This document shows positions 43,224 to 52,157 of a stretch of 64,000 bases of DNA, in pieces (within the stretch, counting starts at the first letter, position 1; every line of letters starts with the position of its first letter). The notes below the pieces were generated by a model. The model was not told the DNA's origin. It ran no database searches and saw nothing but the letters and a program-made list of their open reading frames with translations. The stretch is from JAFAXD01 sp051985675 (GTDB lineage: Bacteria; Pseudomonadota; Alphaproteobacteria; Rhizobiales; Xanthobacteraceae). The position numbers and the translations under genes were made by a program. Location of the stretch: positions 14,460 to 78,459 of the forward strand of contig JBPYFJ010000068.1 in the NCBI GenBank assembly GCA_051985675.1, in the 5' to 3' direction.

Positions 43224-43691
43224 CTAGCCCATCATCACGGCGGCGCGCTTGACCGCGCGCAGGATGCTCGCGTGGGTCCCGCACCGGCATTTGAGGCCTG
43301 AGAGCGCGTCCTTGATCTGCGCTTCGGTTGGCTTCTTGTTGTCGCGCAAAAACGACGCAGCAGTCATGATCCAGCCGTTGATGCAGTAGCCGCATTGCGG
43401 CACTTCCTCCTCCACGTAAGCGGCCTGCAGCGGGTGCGGCCTTTCCGGCGTGCCAAGGCCGGCCAGCGTGGTGACCCTGGCGCCGGCGGCCATCGACACC
43501 GGCGTGATGCAGGACCGCACCGGCTGTCCGTCGACATGGACGGTGCAGGCACCGCATTGCGCTAGCCCACAGCCGAAATGCGGATTGTTGAGGCCAATGT
43601 CGTTGCGCAGCGCATAGAGGAGCGGCATCTCCGGATCGGCTTCGATCGTGTGGATTGTTCCGTTCACATTGAGGGTGATTTTGTCGGTCAT
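43224..43691 (-). CDS. 2Fe-2S subunit of second molybdenum hydroxylase
   Basis: A 155-residue electron-transfer chain with two clusters: CGLAQCGACTVHVDG plus RSC, and CGYCINGWIMTA with CRCGTH. The start is ATG at 43691 (MTDKITLNVNGTIHTIEADP); 12 upstream in-frame residues are unlikely to be real. It is the first gene of an operon with the Mo subunit and the CoA-transferase pair. Confidence 0.94.
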   Translation of the reverse strand: MTDKITLNVNGTIHTIEADPEMPLLYALRNDIGLNNPHFGCGLAQCGACTVHVDGQPVRSCITPVSMAAGARVTTLAGLGTPERPHPLQAAYVEEEVPQCGYCINGWIMTAASFLRDNKKPTEAQIKDALSGLKCRCGTHASILRAVKRAAVMMG

Positions 43692-43845
43692 GCGGATGCT
43701 CCCTGCTGCGCGTTCCGACCGACACAAAGCCTAGTCCACGGCAGCCGCATTGGAAACCGCTTGAACCTCATGGCTGCGCCGTTGAAGCTGCAGCAGCACC
43801 GTGATACGGCAGCGGCTCGCTTTCCCCGCAAGCTAGGAGATGCAG

Positions 43846-44796
43846 ATGGCCAATACCCGCAAACTCGGCTGGATCGGCATGGGCCGCATGGGCTTTCCCA
43901 TGGCCGAGCGGTTGCTCAAGGCGGGCTACGACGTATCGATCTGGAACCGCACTCGCGCCAAGGCCGAGCCGCTTGCCGCCAAGGGCGGCAAAGTGGTGGA
44001 TCGGCCGGCCGACCTCGGCGGCGTCGACGTATTGTTCTCCATCGTCTCCACCGGCAAGGACCTCAAGGAGGTTCTGTTTGGGCCACACGGCGCGGCGACA
44101 GGTCACAAGGTGCCGCCGATAGTGGTCGATTGCTCGACCATTTCGGTCGAAGATTCCGCCGACGTGCGCAAGATGCTCAAGCAGCACCGGTCTGATTTTG
44201 TCGCGTCGCCGGTGAGCGGCAATGCCAAGGTGATCAAGGCAGGCAAGTTGTCGGCGGTCGTCTCCGGCCCGGACGCCGCGTGCAAGATCGTGATGCCGAT
44301 GATCGAAGCCTTTGCGCCCAATGGGGTGTCCTACGTGGGCGATGGCGAGCTCGCGCGCGTGTGCAAGATCGCGCACAACGTGATGCTCGGCGTCGTGATT
44401 GAAAATCTCATTGAGATCACGCTGCTCGCCAACAAAATGGGCGTGCCGCGGCAGGCTTTTCTGGCGTTCATGAACAACAGCGTGATGGGCTCGATGTTCA
44501 CGCGCTACAAATCGCCGGCGCTGGTCAACCTCGACTGGACCACGACGTTCACGCCGGAATTGCTGCGCAAGGATCTCGATCTTGGCCTTGAGCTCGGGCG
44601 CGAGCACGACGTGCCGATGCCAGTAACGGCAGCGACCCGCGAAGTGCTGCAAGCTCACTTCGGGGCGGCGACGCTCAAGACCAATCCGGATGAGTATTTG
44701 CAGAAGGATTTCGCCGCCCTGATGGAAACCATGGGGTTGATGGCGGGCATGGCGCTCAAGAGCGAGAACAAGAACGTCCCGACCGGGCTGGAGTGA
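43846..44796 (+). CDS. 3-hydroxyisobutyrate dehydrogenase-family NAD(P)-dependent dehydrogenase
   Basis: A 316-residue beta-hydroxyacid dehydrogenase. The Rossmann motif is LGWIGMGRMGFPMAERLL, followed by the substrate loop DFVASPVSGNAKVIKAGKLS and the catalytic lysine in CKIAHNVMLG. The family also includes tartronate semialdehyde reductase and 6-phosphogluconate dehydrogenase relatives; the substrate is not fixed. The start is ATG at 43846 after TAGGAG; an ATG two codons earlier is possible. Divergent from the molybdenum hydroxylase operon. Confidence 0.9.
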   Translation: MANTRKLGWIGMGRMGFPMAERLLKAGYDVSIWNRTRAKAEPLAAKGGKVVDRPADLGGVDVLFSIVSTGKDLKEVLFGPHGAATGHKVPPIVVDCSTISVEDSADVRKMLKQHRSDFVASPVSGNAKVIKAGKLSAVVSGPDAACKIVMPMIEAFAPNGVSYVGDGELARVCKIAHNVMLGVVIENLIEITLLANKMGVPRQAFLAFMNNSVMGSMFTRYKSPALVNLDWTTTFTPELLRKDLDLGLELGREHDVPMPVTAATREVLQAHFGAATLKTNPDEYLQKDFAALMETMGLMAGMALKSENKNVPTGLE

Positions 44797-44872
44797 GGTG
44801 GGCGCTCCTAAGGCAGGGCGGTACGGGCCCGGCCGCGCGGTTCGCAGGACTAAGATCCCGGACAGCAACTCC

Positions 44873-45937
44873 TCACGCGTTATCGCCTTCGAGCGCGTGC
44901 AGCACGGCGTCCGTCACCTGCCGCGTCGTGGCATTGCCGCCCAGGTCGGGCGTGAACACTTGCGCGGCGGTCACCCGCTCGATCGCCCGCATCAACCGCG
45001 CAGCGGCGGTACGCTCGCCCAGGTGCCCGAGCATCATCACCGCGGTCCAGAACGCGCCGATCGGGTTGGCGATCCCTTTGCCAGTGATATCGAATGCCGA
45101 GCCGTGGATCGGCTCGAACATCGAGGGGGCGTTGCGTTCCGGATTGAGATTGGCGGTGGGCGCTATTCCGAGCGAACCGGCGAGCGCGGCCGCGAGATCG
45201 GAGAGAATGTCGGCGTGCAGATTGGTGGCTACGATCGTATCCAGCGTCTGCGGTCGCAAGGTCATGCGCATGGTCATGGCGTCAACCAGCATCTTGTCCC
45301 AGGTCACGTCCGGAAACTCCCGCGCGACCTCGGCGGCGATCTCATCCCACAGCACGAGCCCGTGGCGCTGGGCGTTCGATTTGGTGACGACGGTGAGCTG
45401 CTTCTTGGGTCGCGCCCGGGCAAGCCCGAAGGCAAAGCGCATGATGCGGGTGACGCCGGAGCGCGTGAAGACCGCGGTTTCGGTCGCCACTTCTTCGGGC
45501 AGACCGCGATGAACCCGCCCGCCGACCCCGGCGTATTCGCCTTCGGAGTTTTCGCGCACGATCACCCAATCGAGGTCGCCTGGGTCCCGTAGCGGACCCT
45601 GGATCCCCGGGAGCAACCGCGCGGGCCGGACGTTGGCGTATTGATCGAGGCCCTGGCAGATCGCGAGCCGCAGGCCCCACAGCGTAATGTGGTCCGGAAT
45701 GTCCGGCGCGCCCACCGCCCCGAAGTAGATCGCGTCGACATCGCGGAGCCGTTGAAGCCCGTTGGCCGGCATCATCACGCCGTGGTTCCGGTAGTAGTTC
45801 GAGCCCCAATCAAACGAAATGACCTCGAGCTCGAATCCGTCGCGTCGCGCGCAGGTGTAAAGGACCTCAAGCCCGGCCATGATTACTTCCGGCCCGATCC
45901 CGTCGCCGGCAATTGCTGCGATTTTGTGCGCCCGCAT
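44873..45937 (-). CDS. Tartrate dehydrogenase / D-malate dehydrogenase-like (isocitrate/isopropylmalate family)
   Basis: A 354-residue Mn- and NAD-dependent beta-decarboxylating dehydrogenase. IAGDGIGPEVI starts the protein. DWGSNYYRNHGVMMP, YFGAVGAPDIPDHITLWGLRL and DQYANVRPARLLPGI are typical of the TtuC/D-malate group rather than LeuB. NATTRQVTDAVLHAL closes it. Reaction: tartrate or D-malate oxidation, not distinguishable here. Converges with the dehydrogenase at 43846. Confidence 0.9.
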   Translation of the reverse strand: MRAHKIAAIAGDGIGPEVIMAGLEVLYTCARRDGFELEVISFDWGSNYYRNHGVMMPANGLQRLRDVDAIYFGAVGAPDIPDHITLWGLRLAICQGLDQYANVRPARLLPGIQGPLRDPGDLDWVIVRENSEGEYAGVGGRVHRGLPEEVATETAVFTRSGVTRIMRFAFGLARARPKKQLTVVTKSNAQRHGLVLWDEIAAEVAREFPDVTWDKMLVDAMTMRMTLRPQTLDTIVATNLHADILSDLAAALAGSLGIAPTANLNPERNAPSMFEPIHGSAFDITGKGIANPIGAFWTAVMMLGHLGERTAAARLMRAIERVTAAQVFTPDLGGNATTRQVTDAVLHALEGDNA

Positions 45938-46038
45938 GCCTCCCCCGTCACCGCCTCGTGTGCGAAATGGATATCGCTCGCCCCTGCCGGCCGCGTATAT
46001 TAACGCAATGTCGTCCGCTCGATAGGGAATGAAAGCGC

Positions 46039-47022
46039 GTGCGTGCTCGGCTGACTGCCCTGGCGATTGCCCTAGCTGCGGCCGGCCTCTGTGGCGCCGC
46101 CTACGCTCAGAAGCTCGCGACCGACGAGCTTCTGTCCGCGGTCGTCGAGCTGAAGACCTTCATCAACCCGGATGGGCGCACGGTCGAGATTCTCGGCCGC
46201 GAGCGCGAAGGATCCGGCATCGTTATCGACGACCAGGGTCTTGTGCTGACGATCGGCTACCTGATGGTGGAAGCGCATGCCGCCCAGGTCGGGACCAACG
46301 ACGGGCACACGGTCCCCGCCAACGTCGTCGGCTACGATTCCGCCAGCGGCTTTGGGCTGCTGCAGGCGGTGACACCGCTCAAGGTCCGACCGATGGCGCT
46401 TGGCAAATCGGCGGACCTGCGCAAGGGGGATCCGGTGATCGCGGCCAGCGCCGGCGGATCCGGGAACGCCCAGCCGGTCCGCGTTGTGGCGCGGCGCGAG
46501 TTTGCCGGCAGCTGGGAATACATGATTGAAGGCGCAATCTTCACGTCTCCGCCGCATATGGCGTGGAGCGGTGCCGCCTTGATCAATCGTGAAGGCAAGC
46601 TGGTCGGCGTCGGCTCTTTGATCGTCGGCAACGCATCAGGCAAGGATGAGCCAGGCAACATGTTCGTTCCAATCGACGCGCTGGCTCCGGTTATGGCCGA
46701 CCTGCTGGCACGAGGCCGGCCCGCCGGCCCGGCGCAGCCATGGCTCGGTCTCAACACCGAGGAGCAGGACGGGCGCCTGGTGATTATCAGTGTCAGTCCA
46801 GAAGGGCCGGGGGAGAAAGCCGGGCTGGCGCGTGGCGACGTCATTCTCGGGGTCGGCGGTGTTGCGATCCGGACGCTGCCGGAATTCTATCGCAAGGTCT
46901 GGGGGCAGGGCAGCGCCGGTACGGTCGTTCCCCTCGACATCCAGGCGGACAACGGCAAGCGTCGGGTCGACGTGAAGTCGATGAACCGCCTCGACCACCT
47001 CAAGCTGAAGTCGACGTTTTAG
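46039..47022 (+). CDS. Secreted HtrA-like PDZ protein with degraded catalytic triad
   Basis: A 327-residue protein. Signal peptide (about 1-23, AAYAQ), trypsin-like domain (about 28-235) and one PDZ domain (about 240-325, GPGEKAGLARGDVILGVGG). Compared with DegP, the catalytic His position is Y74 (VLTIGY), the Asp position is G104 (DSASGFGLLQ) and the Ser is kept as S177 (AWSGAAL). It should therefore not be an ordinary protease; a binding or sensing role is more likely. The start is GTG at 46039. Divergent from the tartrate dehydrogenase-like gene. Confidence 0.85.
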   Translation: MRARLTALAIALAAAGLCGAAYAQKLATDELLSAVVELKTFINPDGRTVEILGREREGSGIVIDDQGLVLTIGYLMVEAHAAQVGTNDGHTVPANVVGYDSASGFGLLQAVTPLKVRPMALGKSADLRKGDPVIAASAGGSGNAQPVRVVARREFAGSWEYMIEGAIFTSPPHMAWSGAALINREGKLVGVGSLIVGNASGKDEPGNMFVPIDALAPVMADLLARGRPAGPAQPWLGLNTEEQDGRLVIISVSPEGPGEKAGLARGDVILGVGGVAIRTLPEFYRKVWGQGSAGTVVPLDIQADNGKRRVDVKSMNRLDHLKLKSTF

Positions 47023-47070
47023 CGCGGCCTGCGTACCAATCGCGAACCAGACAACCCGCCGCTAAATCCA

Positions 47071-48087
47071 TCAATTCATGCGAGTTGGGTCGAGCAAAAT
47101 CTTCCCCAATCCATCGCGCGCTTCGGCGATCTCGTGGGCGAGGACGGCTTGGGACAGCGGTAACACCTGATCGATCAGCACGCGCATGCGGCCTTCGGCA
47201 GCCGCGCGCAACGCGATCTCGAACGTGTCGGGGGTGTCACGGGGATCGCCGATGATCGTGATCCGATTGAGATAAAGATGTTTTACATCGAGCGGCACGA
47301 GGCCGCCGCCGTGACCGCCTGCCGTGACCAGCCGGCCCGCGAATGCGAGTGCCGCGAATGCCTTGGGAAAGAGCCCCGGATCCGCGATGTTTTCGAGCAC
47401 GACGTTGACACCGGCCCCATTGGTAATCCGTCGGACCTCGGCGGTGAGATCCTGCGACCGGTAGTTGACGCCGGCATCGGCACCGAGCCCGACCGCGGCC
47501 TCGACCCGCGCATCAGTGCCCGCTGCTGCGACCACCTTGGCGCCGAGATACTTTGCCGCCTGAACCGCCGCACTGCCGAGACCGCCAGCTGCTCCCATCA
47601 CCAGTACCCATTCGCCGGGCTTCACCTGGGCGCGGTCGCGGAGCTGTGTAAATGCCAGCGGTGCGTGCCGCGCCACCACGGCGGCCGTCAGGAAATCCAG
47701 GCCCTCCGGGATAACGTGTGTGATATGCGCCGGTACCTTCACGAATTCGGCATAGCCGCCCCAAGCGTTGACGCCGAGAAGGCGTGGCGCACCATTTGGT
47801 TCGGTTCCGATAATTGCTTCGCACACGACCCGGTCCCCGACCTTGCGGGTGGTCACGCATGGTCCGACAGCCGCAACGGTGCCACATGGATCGACGCCGA
47901 GTATGTGCGGTAAGGGCGGTTTGCGCGCGTAGAGACCGGCTCGCACGACGAGGTCCAGGGTCCGATTGACCGAGACGGCGTGCACCTTCAGAACCACCTC
48001 ACCCGGGCCAGGGCTCGGGGTTGGAACGTCTTCAAGCCGCAGCACGTCCGGCGGTCCGAACTCACGAAGCACAATCGCCTTCACCAC
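47071..48087 (-). CDS. MDR-family quinone oxidoreductase / zinc-independent alcohol dehydrogenase
   Basis: A 338-residue medium-chain dehydrogenase. MVKAIVLREFGPPDVLRLEDVP opening, GroES-like domain with HILGVDPCGTVAAVGP, NADPH-binding GAAGGLGSAAVQAAKYLGAKVVAAAGT. The Cys/His ligands of zinc alcohol dehydrogenases are not in place, so it is probably a zinc-free quinone reductase or enoyl reductase type. Substrate unknown. Divergent from the enoyl-CoA hydratase gene. Confidence 0.9.
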   Translation of the reverse strand: MVKAIVLREFGPPDVLRLEDVPTPSPGPGEVVLKVHAVSVNRTLDLVVRAGLYARKPPLPHILGVDPCGTVAAVGPCVTTRKVGDRVVCEAIIGTEPNGAPRLLGVNAWGGYAEFVKVPAHITHVIPEGLDFLTAAVVARHAPLAFTQLRDRAQVKPGEWVLVMGAAGGLGSAAVQAAKYLGAKVVAAAGTDARVEAAVGLGADAGVNYRSQDLTAEVRRITNGAGVNVVLENIADPGLFPKAFAALAFAGRLVTAGGHGGGLVPLDVKHLYLNRITIIGDPRDTPDTFEIALRAAAEGRMRVLIDQVLPLSQAVLAHEIAEARDGLGKILLDPTRMN

Positions 48088-48250
48088 TGGCCTCCAATTG
48101 GGCGGTATCGTTTTAAGAGGTTTAGCATATTGTCATCCTCGGGGGCCGCTTGTCAGACCGGGCGAAGTCATGGCGGACCAGCGTTGCGATGCGAGATTGC
48201 GCTGGTATGGTGGCGCCATCACCTGCGGCCGCAGGGGTCCAGATTTCGTC

Positions 48251-49069
48251 ATGTCCGAACGACCGCGACCCAACCAAAGCCAGCTTCCGTCGGGTCCAGA
48301 CCTGCTGGTGGACACCGCCGGTCACGTTCGTATCTTGACGATGAATCGCCCGCATCGACGCAATGCATTCTCCCTTGAACTGCTCCACGATCTCCTCACA
48401 GCGTTCGTCGACGCCAATATCGATCCCAAGATTCGCGTAATCGTGTTGACCGGCGTTGGCGACCTCGCCTTCTGCGCCGGTGCCGATCTCAAGGCGCGCA
48501 AGGAAGCCGACGACGCGCAAAAGCCGTTCATCCCGCTGACCTCCAACGTCACCCGTTTCCTGCACGAGGCCATTCTGGAAACCACCAAGCCGGTCATTGC
48601 AGCGATCAACGGTCCGGCGGTCGCGGGCGGATTTGAACTCGCGCTCGCCTGCGACATTCGGATCGCGGCCGAGCACGCAACGTTCGGGCTGCCGGAGGCG
48701 AAACGCGGCATGGGGGCGCATTTCGCCACTGTCGTGCTTCCGCGCCTCGTCCCAATGGGAATCGCGCTCGAAATGTTGTTCACAGGCGAATATTTCGGAG
48801 TCGATGAGGCGCGTCGCCTGGGCCTCGTCAATCATGTGGTGCCAAAGGGTCAAGCGCTGCCAAAAGCCTTGGAACTCGCAAATGCGATTGCCAAGAATGC
48901 GCCGGTCTCGATCCGGCGGATGAAGGAAACGGCGGTGAAGGCGTCTGGCCTCCCGCTCGCGGCCGCGATGCGGCTCAATGAGGGCTTGAGCCCTTACCAG
49001 AGCGAGGACCGTATCGAGGGCATTCGCGCGTTCGTGGAGAAGAGGGACCCGGACTGGAAGGGGCGCTAG
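48251..49069 (+). CDS. Enoyl-CoA hydratase/isomerase family protein
   Basis: A 272-residue crotonase. Oxyanion-hole segments are DLAFCAGADLKARKE and GPAVAGGFELALACDIRIA, with LPEAKRGMGAHFATVVLPRLV bearing a Glu at the catalytic position and ending in FVEKRDPDWKGR. The start is ATG at 48251; an in-frame upstream extension has no family similarity. It precedes the HMG-CoA lyase-like gene by 21 bases, suggesting a short pathway of CoA-ester breakdown, leucine/isovalerate-like or terpenoid. Confidence 0.92.
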   Translation: MSERPRPNQSQLPSGPDLLVDTAGHVRILTMNRPHRRNAFSLELLHDLLTAFVDANIDPKIRVIVLTGVGDLAFCAGADLKARKEADDAQKPFIPLTSNVTRFLHEAILETTKPVIAAINGPAVAGGFELALACDIRIAAEHATFGLPEAKRGMGAHFATVVLPRLVPMGIALEMLFTGEYFGVDEARRLGLVNHVVPKGQALPKALELANAIAKNAPVSIRRMKETAVKASGLPLAAAMRLNEGLSPYQSEDRIEGIRAFVEKRDPDWKGR

Positions 49070-49090
49070 GCGGAACGGAAGGGCACGGCC

Positions 49091-50068
49091 GTGTCGGATA
49101 TTCCAAAGTCAGTCGCGATCAACGAGGAAGGCCCGCGCGAAGGGTTCCAAATCGAGAAGGGCCCGATCTCGACGGCTCGCAAGGTAGAATTGATCGACGC
49201 TCTGTCCGACACCGGGGTCAAACAGATACAGATTGTTTCGTTCGTCAGTCCTCAGGCGGTGCCGGGCATGGCAGATGCCGAAGAGGTCGTTCGGCGTTTC
49301 ACCCCGAGGCCCGGTGTTCGCTACACGTCGCTGTGGCTCAACGACCGCGGATTTGAACGCGCGCTGGCGTGCGGCCGCCTCGATGTGAGCGGATCCATTA
49401 CGCTCACCGCGTCTGAGACCTTTCTCAAGCGCAACCAGCGCCGTTCGATGGCGGAAAATTTGGAAGCGCAGCGCCGGATCGTGGCGAGCTACAAGGCCAA
49501 CGACGTTCCGGTTCGGCGCGGGGCGCTCATGGCGGCCTTTGGCTGCAATTTCGAAGGCGACGTTGCGCCGTCGAAGGTCATGGATCTGCTGCGTCAGATT
49601 CTCGACGTGGCAGCTGAGCATGATCTCATTCTGAGCGAACTCACCCTTGCCGACACAATGGCCTGGGCGACACCGGCATCGATCAAGCGGCTGGTAGGCG
49701 CCGTCCGCGAACGGTACCCGGCTTTGCGGATTACCCTGCACCTGCACGACACTCGCGGTATGGGCATCGCCAACGCCTATGCGGGCTTGGAAATGGGGGT
49801 CGACAGCTTCGACGCGGCCGTCGCCGGGCTGGGCGGGTGTCCGTTTGCGGCGCACGCCGGCGCTGCCGGAAACGTGTGTACCGAGGACTTGGTGTTCATG
49901 TGCGAGGAGATGGGCATCAACACCGGCATCGACCTCGAACGGATGATCGCGACCGCGCAGTTGGCCGAGGATATCGTCGGCCATCCGCTGCCCGGGTCGG
50001 TGATGCGCGGGGGAAGCCTCGCCTCGTTGCGAAACCGCTACGACGTCGCGCTAGCAAAGCGCGCCTAA
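49091..50068 (+). CDS. Hydroxymethylglutaryl-CoA lyase-like enzyme
   Basis: A 325-residue TIM-barrel lyase of the HMGL/DRE-TIM family. Visible motifs: NEEGPREGFQIEKG (the DGLRDG equivalent), SFVSPQAVPGMADAEEV, LHLHDTRGMGIANAYAGLEMGVDSFD with the metal His residues, and AGLGGCPFAAHAGAAGNVCTEDL with the active-site Cys. HMG-CoA lyase gives acetoacetate and acetyl-CoA; the NEEG in place of the usual DGLR segment means a related substrate is possible. The start is GTG at 49091. Confidence 0.87.
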   Translation: MSDIPKSVAINEEGPREGFQIEKGPISTARKVELIDALSDTGVKQIQIVSFVSPQAVPGMADAEEVVRRFTPRPGVRYTSLWLNDRGFERALACGRLDVSGSITLTASETFLKRNQRRSMAENLEAQRRIVASYKANDVPVRRGALMAAFGCNFEGDVAPSKVMDLLRQILDVAAEHDLILSELTLADTMAWATPASIKRLVGAVRERYPALRITLHLHDTRGMGIANAYAGLEMGVDSFDAAVAGLGGCPFAAHAGAAGNVCTEDLVFMCEEMGINTGIDLERMIATAQLAEDIVGHPLPGSVMRGGSLASLRNRYDVALAKRA

Positions 50069-50083
50069 TGCGGGTTCGGGGCA

Positions 50084-50368
50084 CTAGGGCCACCGCGGCT
50101 GCGCGTAGCCGCCGACAAGTCCGCATTTCGTGCACACCAATCGCGGGGTGACGTCCGCAATCGTCTGGGTCGGATCGAGGGCCGCGAGACTGACGATGCC
50201 GCAGTGAAAGCACCGCTGCGGCCATGCCCCACACCAAACCAGCAGCTCGGCGACGTTACGGGCCGACAGTTCGGCGAGCGTCGGCGGCGCGCCTGGCGGC
50301 GTATGCACCGGCGATTTGCGCGGCGGATCCTCGCGGTTCGGGCTGCGATGGCGATTGCGGGCACCCAT
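50084..50368 (-). CDS. Small hypothetical protein with zinc-ribbon cysteines
   Basis: A 94-residue protein of unknown function. Residues 1-35 are basic and Pro-rich; the C-terminal half holds C-F-H-C and C-T-K-C pairs about 28 residues apart (RCFHCGIVSL and LVCTKCGLVGG), a probable zinc ribbon, ending YAQPRWP. A good RBS GGAGGA precedes the ATG at 50368. Similar small proteins occur in Bradyrhizobium relatives. It converges with the HMG-CoA lyase-like gene. Confidence 0.7.
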   Translation of the reverse strand: MGARNRHRSPNREDPPRKSPVHTPPGAPPTLAELSARNVAELLVWCGAWPQRCFHCGIVSLAALDPTQTIADVTPRLVCTKCGLVGGYAQPRWP

Positions 50369-50476
50369 GCCGGAATCCTCCGGCGTCCTCGCTGCCATGA
50401 CTCCCGATTCGTCTGCACAAGACAACACCGCAAGCCGTGCGTATGATGCGGCCGCGGGTTTGAAGGGAAGTTTTCC

Positions 50477-50890
50477 TTGAGAATCGTGATCACCGCCTGC
50501 GCGGCGCTGCTTGGCGTGGTTGCGACGCCAGCGTACGCGCAGAAAGGGGACGCGTCAGCCAAGCAGAAGTTTGTCGTCGCGTTGCAGAACGCAATTCGGG
50601 CGGACGACAAGAATTGGCTTGCCGACCATATGAGCTATCCGGTCAATTATTTCGGCAAGCAAAAGGTGGTGATCCGCAACAAGACGTCCTTCATCAACAA
50701 CTACGCATCGTTTGTGACGCCTAAGTTGCGGGCGTCGGTACTGGCCCAGGACCCGGCAGATGTCTTTGAGAATTGGCAGGGCGCGATGATCGGCGGTGGC
50801 AACGAAAATATCTGGATCACTCAGGTCGGCGATTCCGACAATGCGCCCTACCAGATCATCACGATCAATGACGTAGACTCGGGAAAGTAG
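50477..50890 (+). CDS. Secreted hypothetical protein
   Basis: A 137-residue protein with a clear signal peptide (MRIVITACAALLGVVATPAYA-QK). The mature part has an alternating alpha/beta pattern (KFVVALQNAIRADDKNWLADHMSYPVNYFG, IRNKTSFINNYASFVTPKL, IWITQVGDSDNAPYQIITIND), reminiscent of small NTF2-like periplasmic proteins. The start is TTG at 50477 after GGAAG. Function unknown. Confidence 0.75.
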   Translation: MRIVITACAALLGVVATPAYAQKGDASAKQKFVVALQNAIRADDKNWLADHMSYPVNYFGKQKVVIRNKTSFINNYASFVTPKLRASVLAQDPADVFENWQGAMIGGGNENIWITQVGDSDNAPYQIITINDVDSGK

Positions 50891-50983
50891 GCTCGGGCAG
50901 CATTTTGATCGAGATCAAGGAAGCTCCGGCCGCGGCATTGTCGAGTTCGCGGACGAGAGAGCGTGCGGAAGGAGCGCACGGCA

Positions 50984-52150
50984 ATGCGCACGCAGGTCGC
51001 AATCATCGGAGCGGGCCCATCGGGACTGCTGCTCGGCCACCTCCTGCACAAATACGGAATCGACAACGTCGTTCTCGAGCGCCACACGCCTTCCTACGTT
51101 CTGGAACGAATTCGCGCCGGGGTGATCGAGCAGGGGGCGGTAGATCTGCTCGACGAAGCCGGCGTCGGAGCACGCTTGCATCGCGAGGGCCTCGTACACG
51201 ACGGCACCCAGATCTGTGTCGAAGGCGTGCGCCACCGCATCGACTTCAAGGCGCTGACGGGCAAGGTGGTGACGGTCTATGGCCAGACGGAGATCACGCG
51301 CGACCTGATGGAGGCTCGCGCCGAGCTTGATGCACCCTCGATCTACGAGGCCTACGACGTGGGCCTGCACGACTTTTCCAGCACCCACCCGCGAGTGACT
51401 TATCGCCACGATGGCAAGAACGGCGAAATTACCTGCGATTTCATCGCCGGCTGCGACGGCTTCCACGGGGTGAGCCGCAAGACGGTGCCGCCCAGCGCGA
51501 TCAGGACCTACGAGCGCGTCTATCCATTTGGGTGGCTCGGGCTTTTGTCGGAGACTCCGCCGGTGTCCGACGAACTTATCTACATCCGCCACCAGCTCGG
51601 ATTCGCGCTTTGCTCAATGCGCTCGCCGACCCGCAGCCGCTACTACCTGCAGTGCAGCCTCGCTGAGGATGTTGACGCATGGCCGGACGAGCGCTTCTGG
51701 GAGGAACTGCGGCTGCGGCTCGATGATGAGGCGCGAAGCGCGCTGGTCACCGGACCCTCATTGGAAAAAAGTATTGCGCCGCTGCGCAGCTTCGTGGCGG
51801 AGCCGATGCGCTTCGGGCGCCTGTTCCTCGCAGGCGATGCCGCGCACATCGTGCCGCCGACCGGCGCCAAGGGGCTCAACCTCGCGGCGAGCGATGTGTA
51901 TTACCTGTCGCAGGCGTTGGTCGAGTTCTACGGAGACAAGTCCGCGGCTGGGCTCGATCACTTTTCGGCGCGCGCGCTCGCGCGCGTATGGAAGGCAGAA
52001 CGCTTTTCCTGGTGGATGACGACGCTCCTGCACACGTTCCCTGACAGTGCGTTCGAGGGCAAGATGCAGCTCGCAGAGCTCGACTACATCTTCAACTCGC
52101 GCGTCGCCGCGACCGCGTTGGCGGAGAACTACGTCGGCCTGCCGTACTAG
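50984..52150 (+). CDS. pobA: 4-hydroxybenzoate 3-monooxygenase
   Basis: A 388-residue FAD-dependent hydroxylase converting 4-hydroxybenzoate to protocatechuate with NADPH. It has VAIIGAGPSGLLLGHLL, the PHBH-specific LERIRAGVIEQGAVDLL, the DG motif CDGFHGVSR and LAGDAAHIVPPTGAKGLNLA. The start is ATG at 50984; an ATG 21 bases earlier is less likely. No pobR or protocatechuate ring-cleavage genes are in the window, so the ring-cleavage pathway must be elsewhere. Confidence 0.95.
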   Translation: MRTQVAIIGAGPSGLLLGHLLHKYGIDNVVLERHTPSYVLERIRAGVIEQGAVDLLDEAGVGARLHREGLVHDGTQICVEGVRHRIDFKALTGKVVTVYGQTEITRDLMEARAELDAPSIYEAYDVGLHDFSSTHPRVTYRHDGKNGEITCDFIAGCDGFHGVSRKTVPPSAIRTYERVYPFGWLGLLSETPPVSDELIYIRHQLGFALCSMRSPTRSRYYLQCSLAEDVDAWPDERFWEELRLRLDDEARSALVTGPSLEKSIAPLRSFVAEPMRFGRLFLAGDAAHIVPPTGAKGLNLAASDVYYLSQALVEFYGDKSAAGLDHFSARALARVWKAERFSWWMTTLLHTFPDSAFEGKMQLAELDYIFNSRVAATALAENYVGLPY

Positions 52151-52157
52151 CGCCCGC

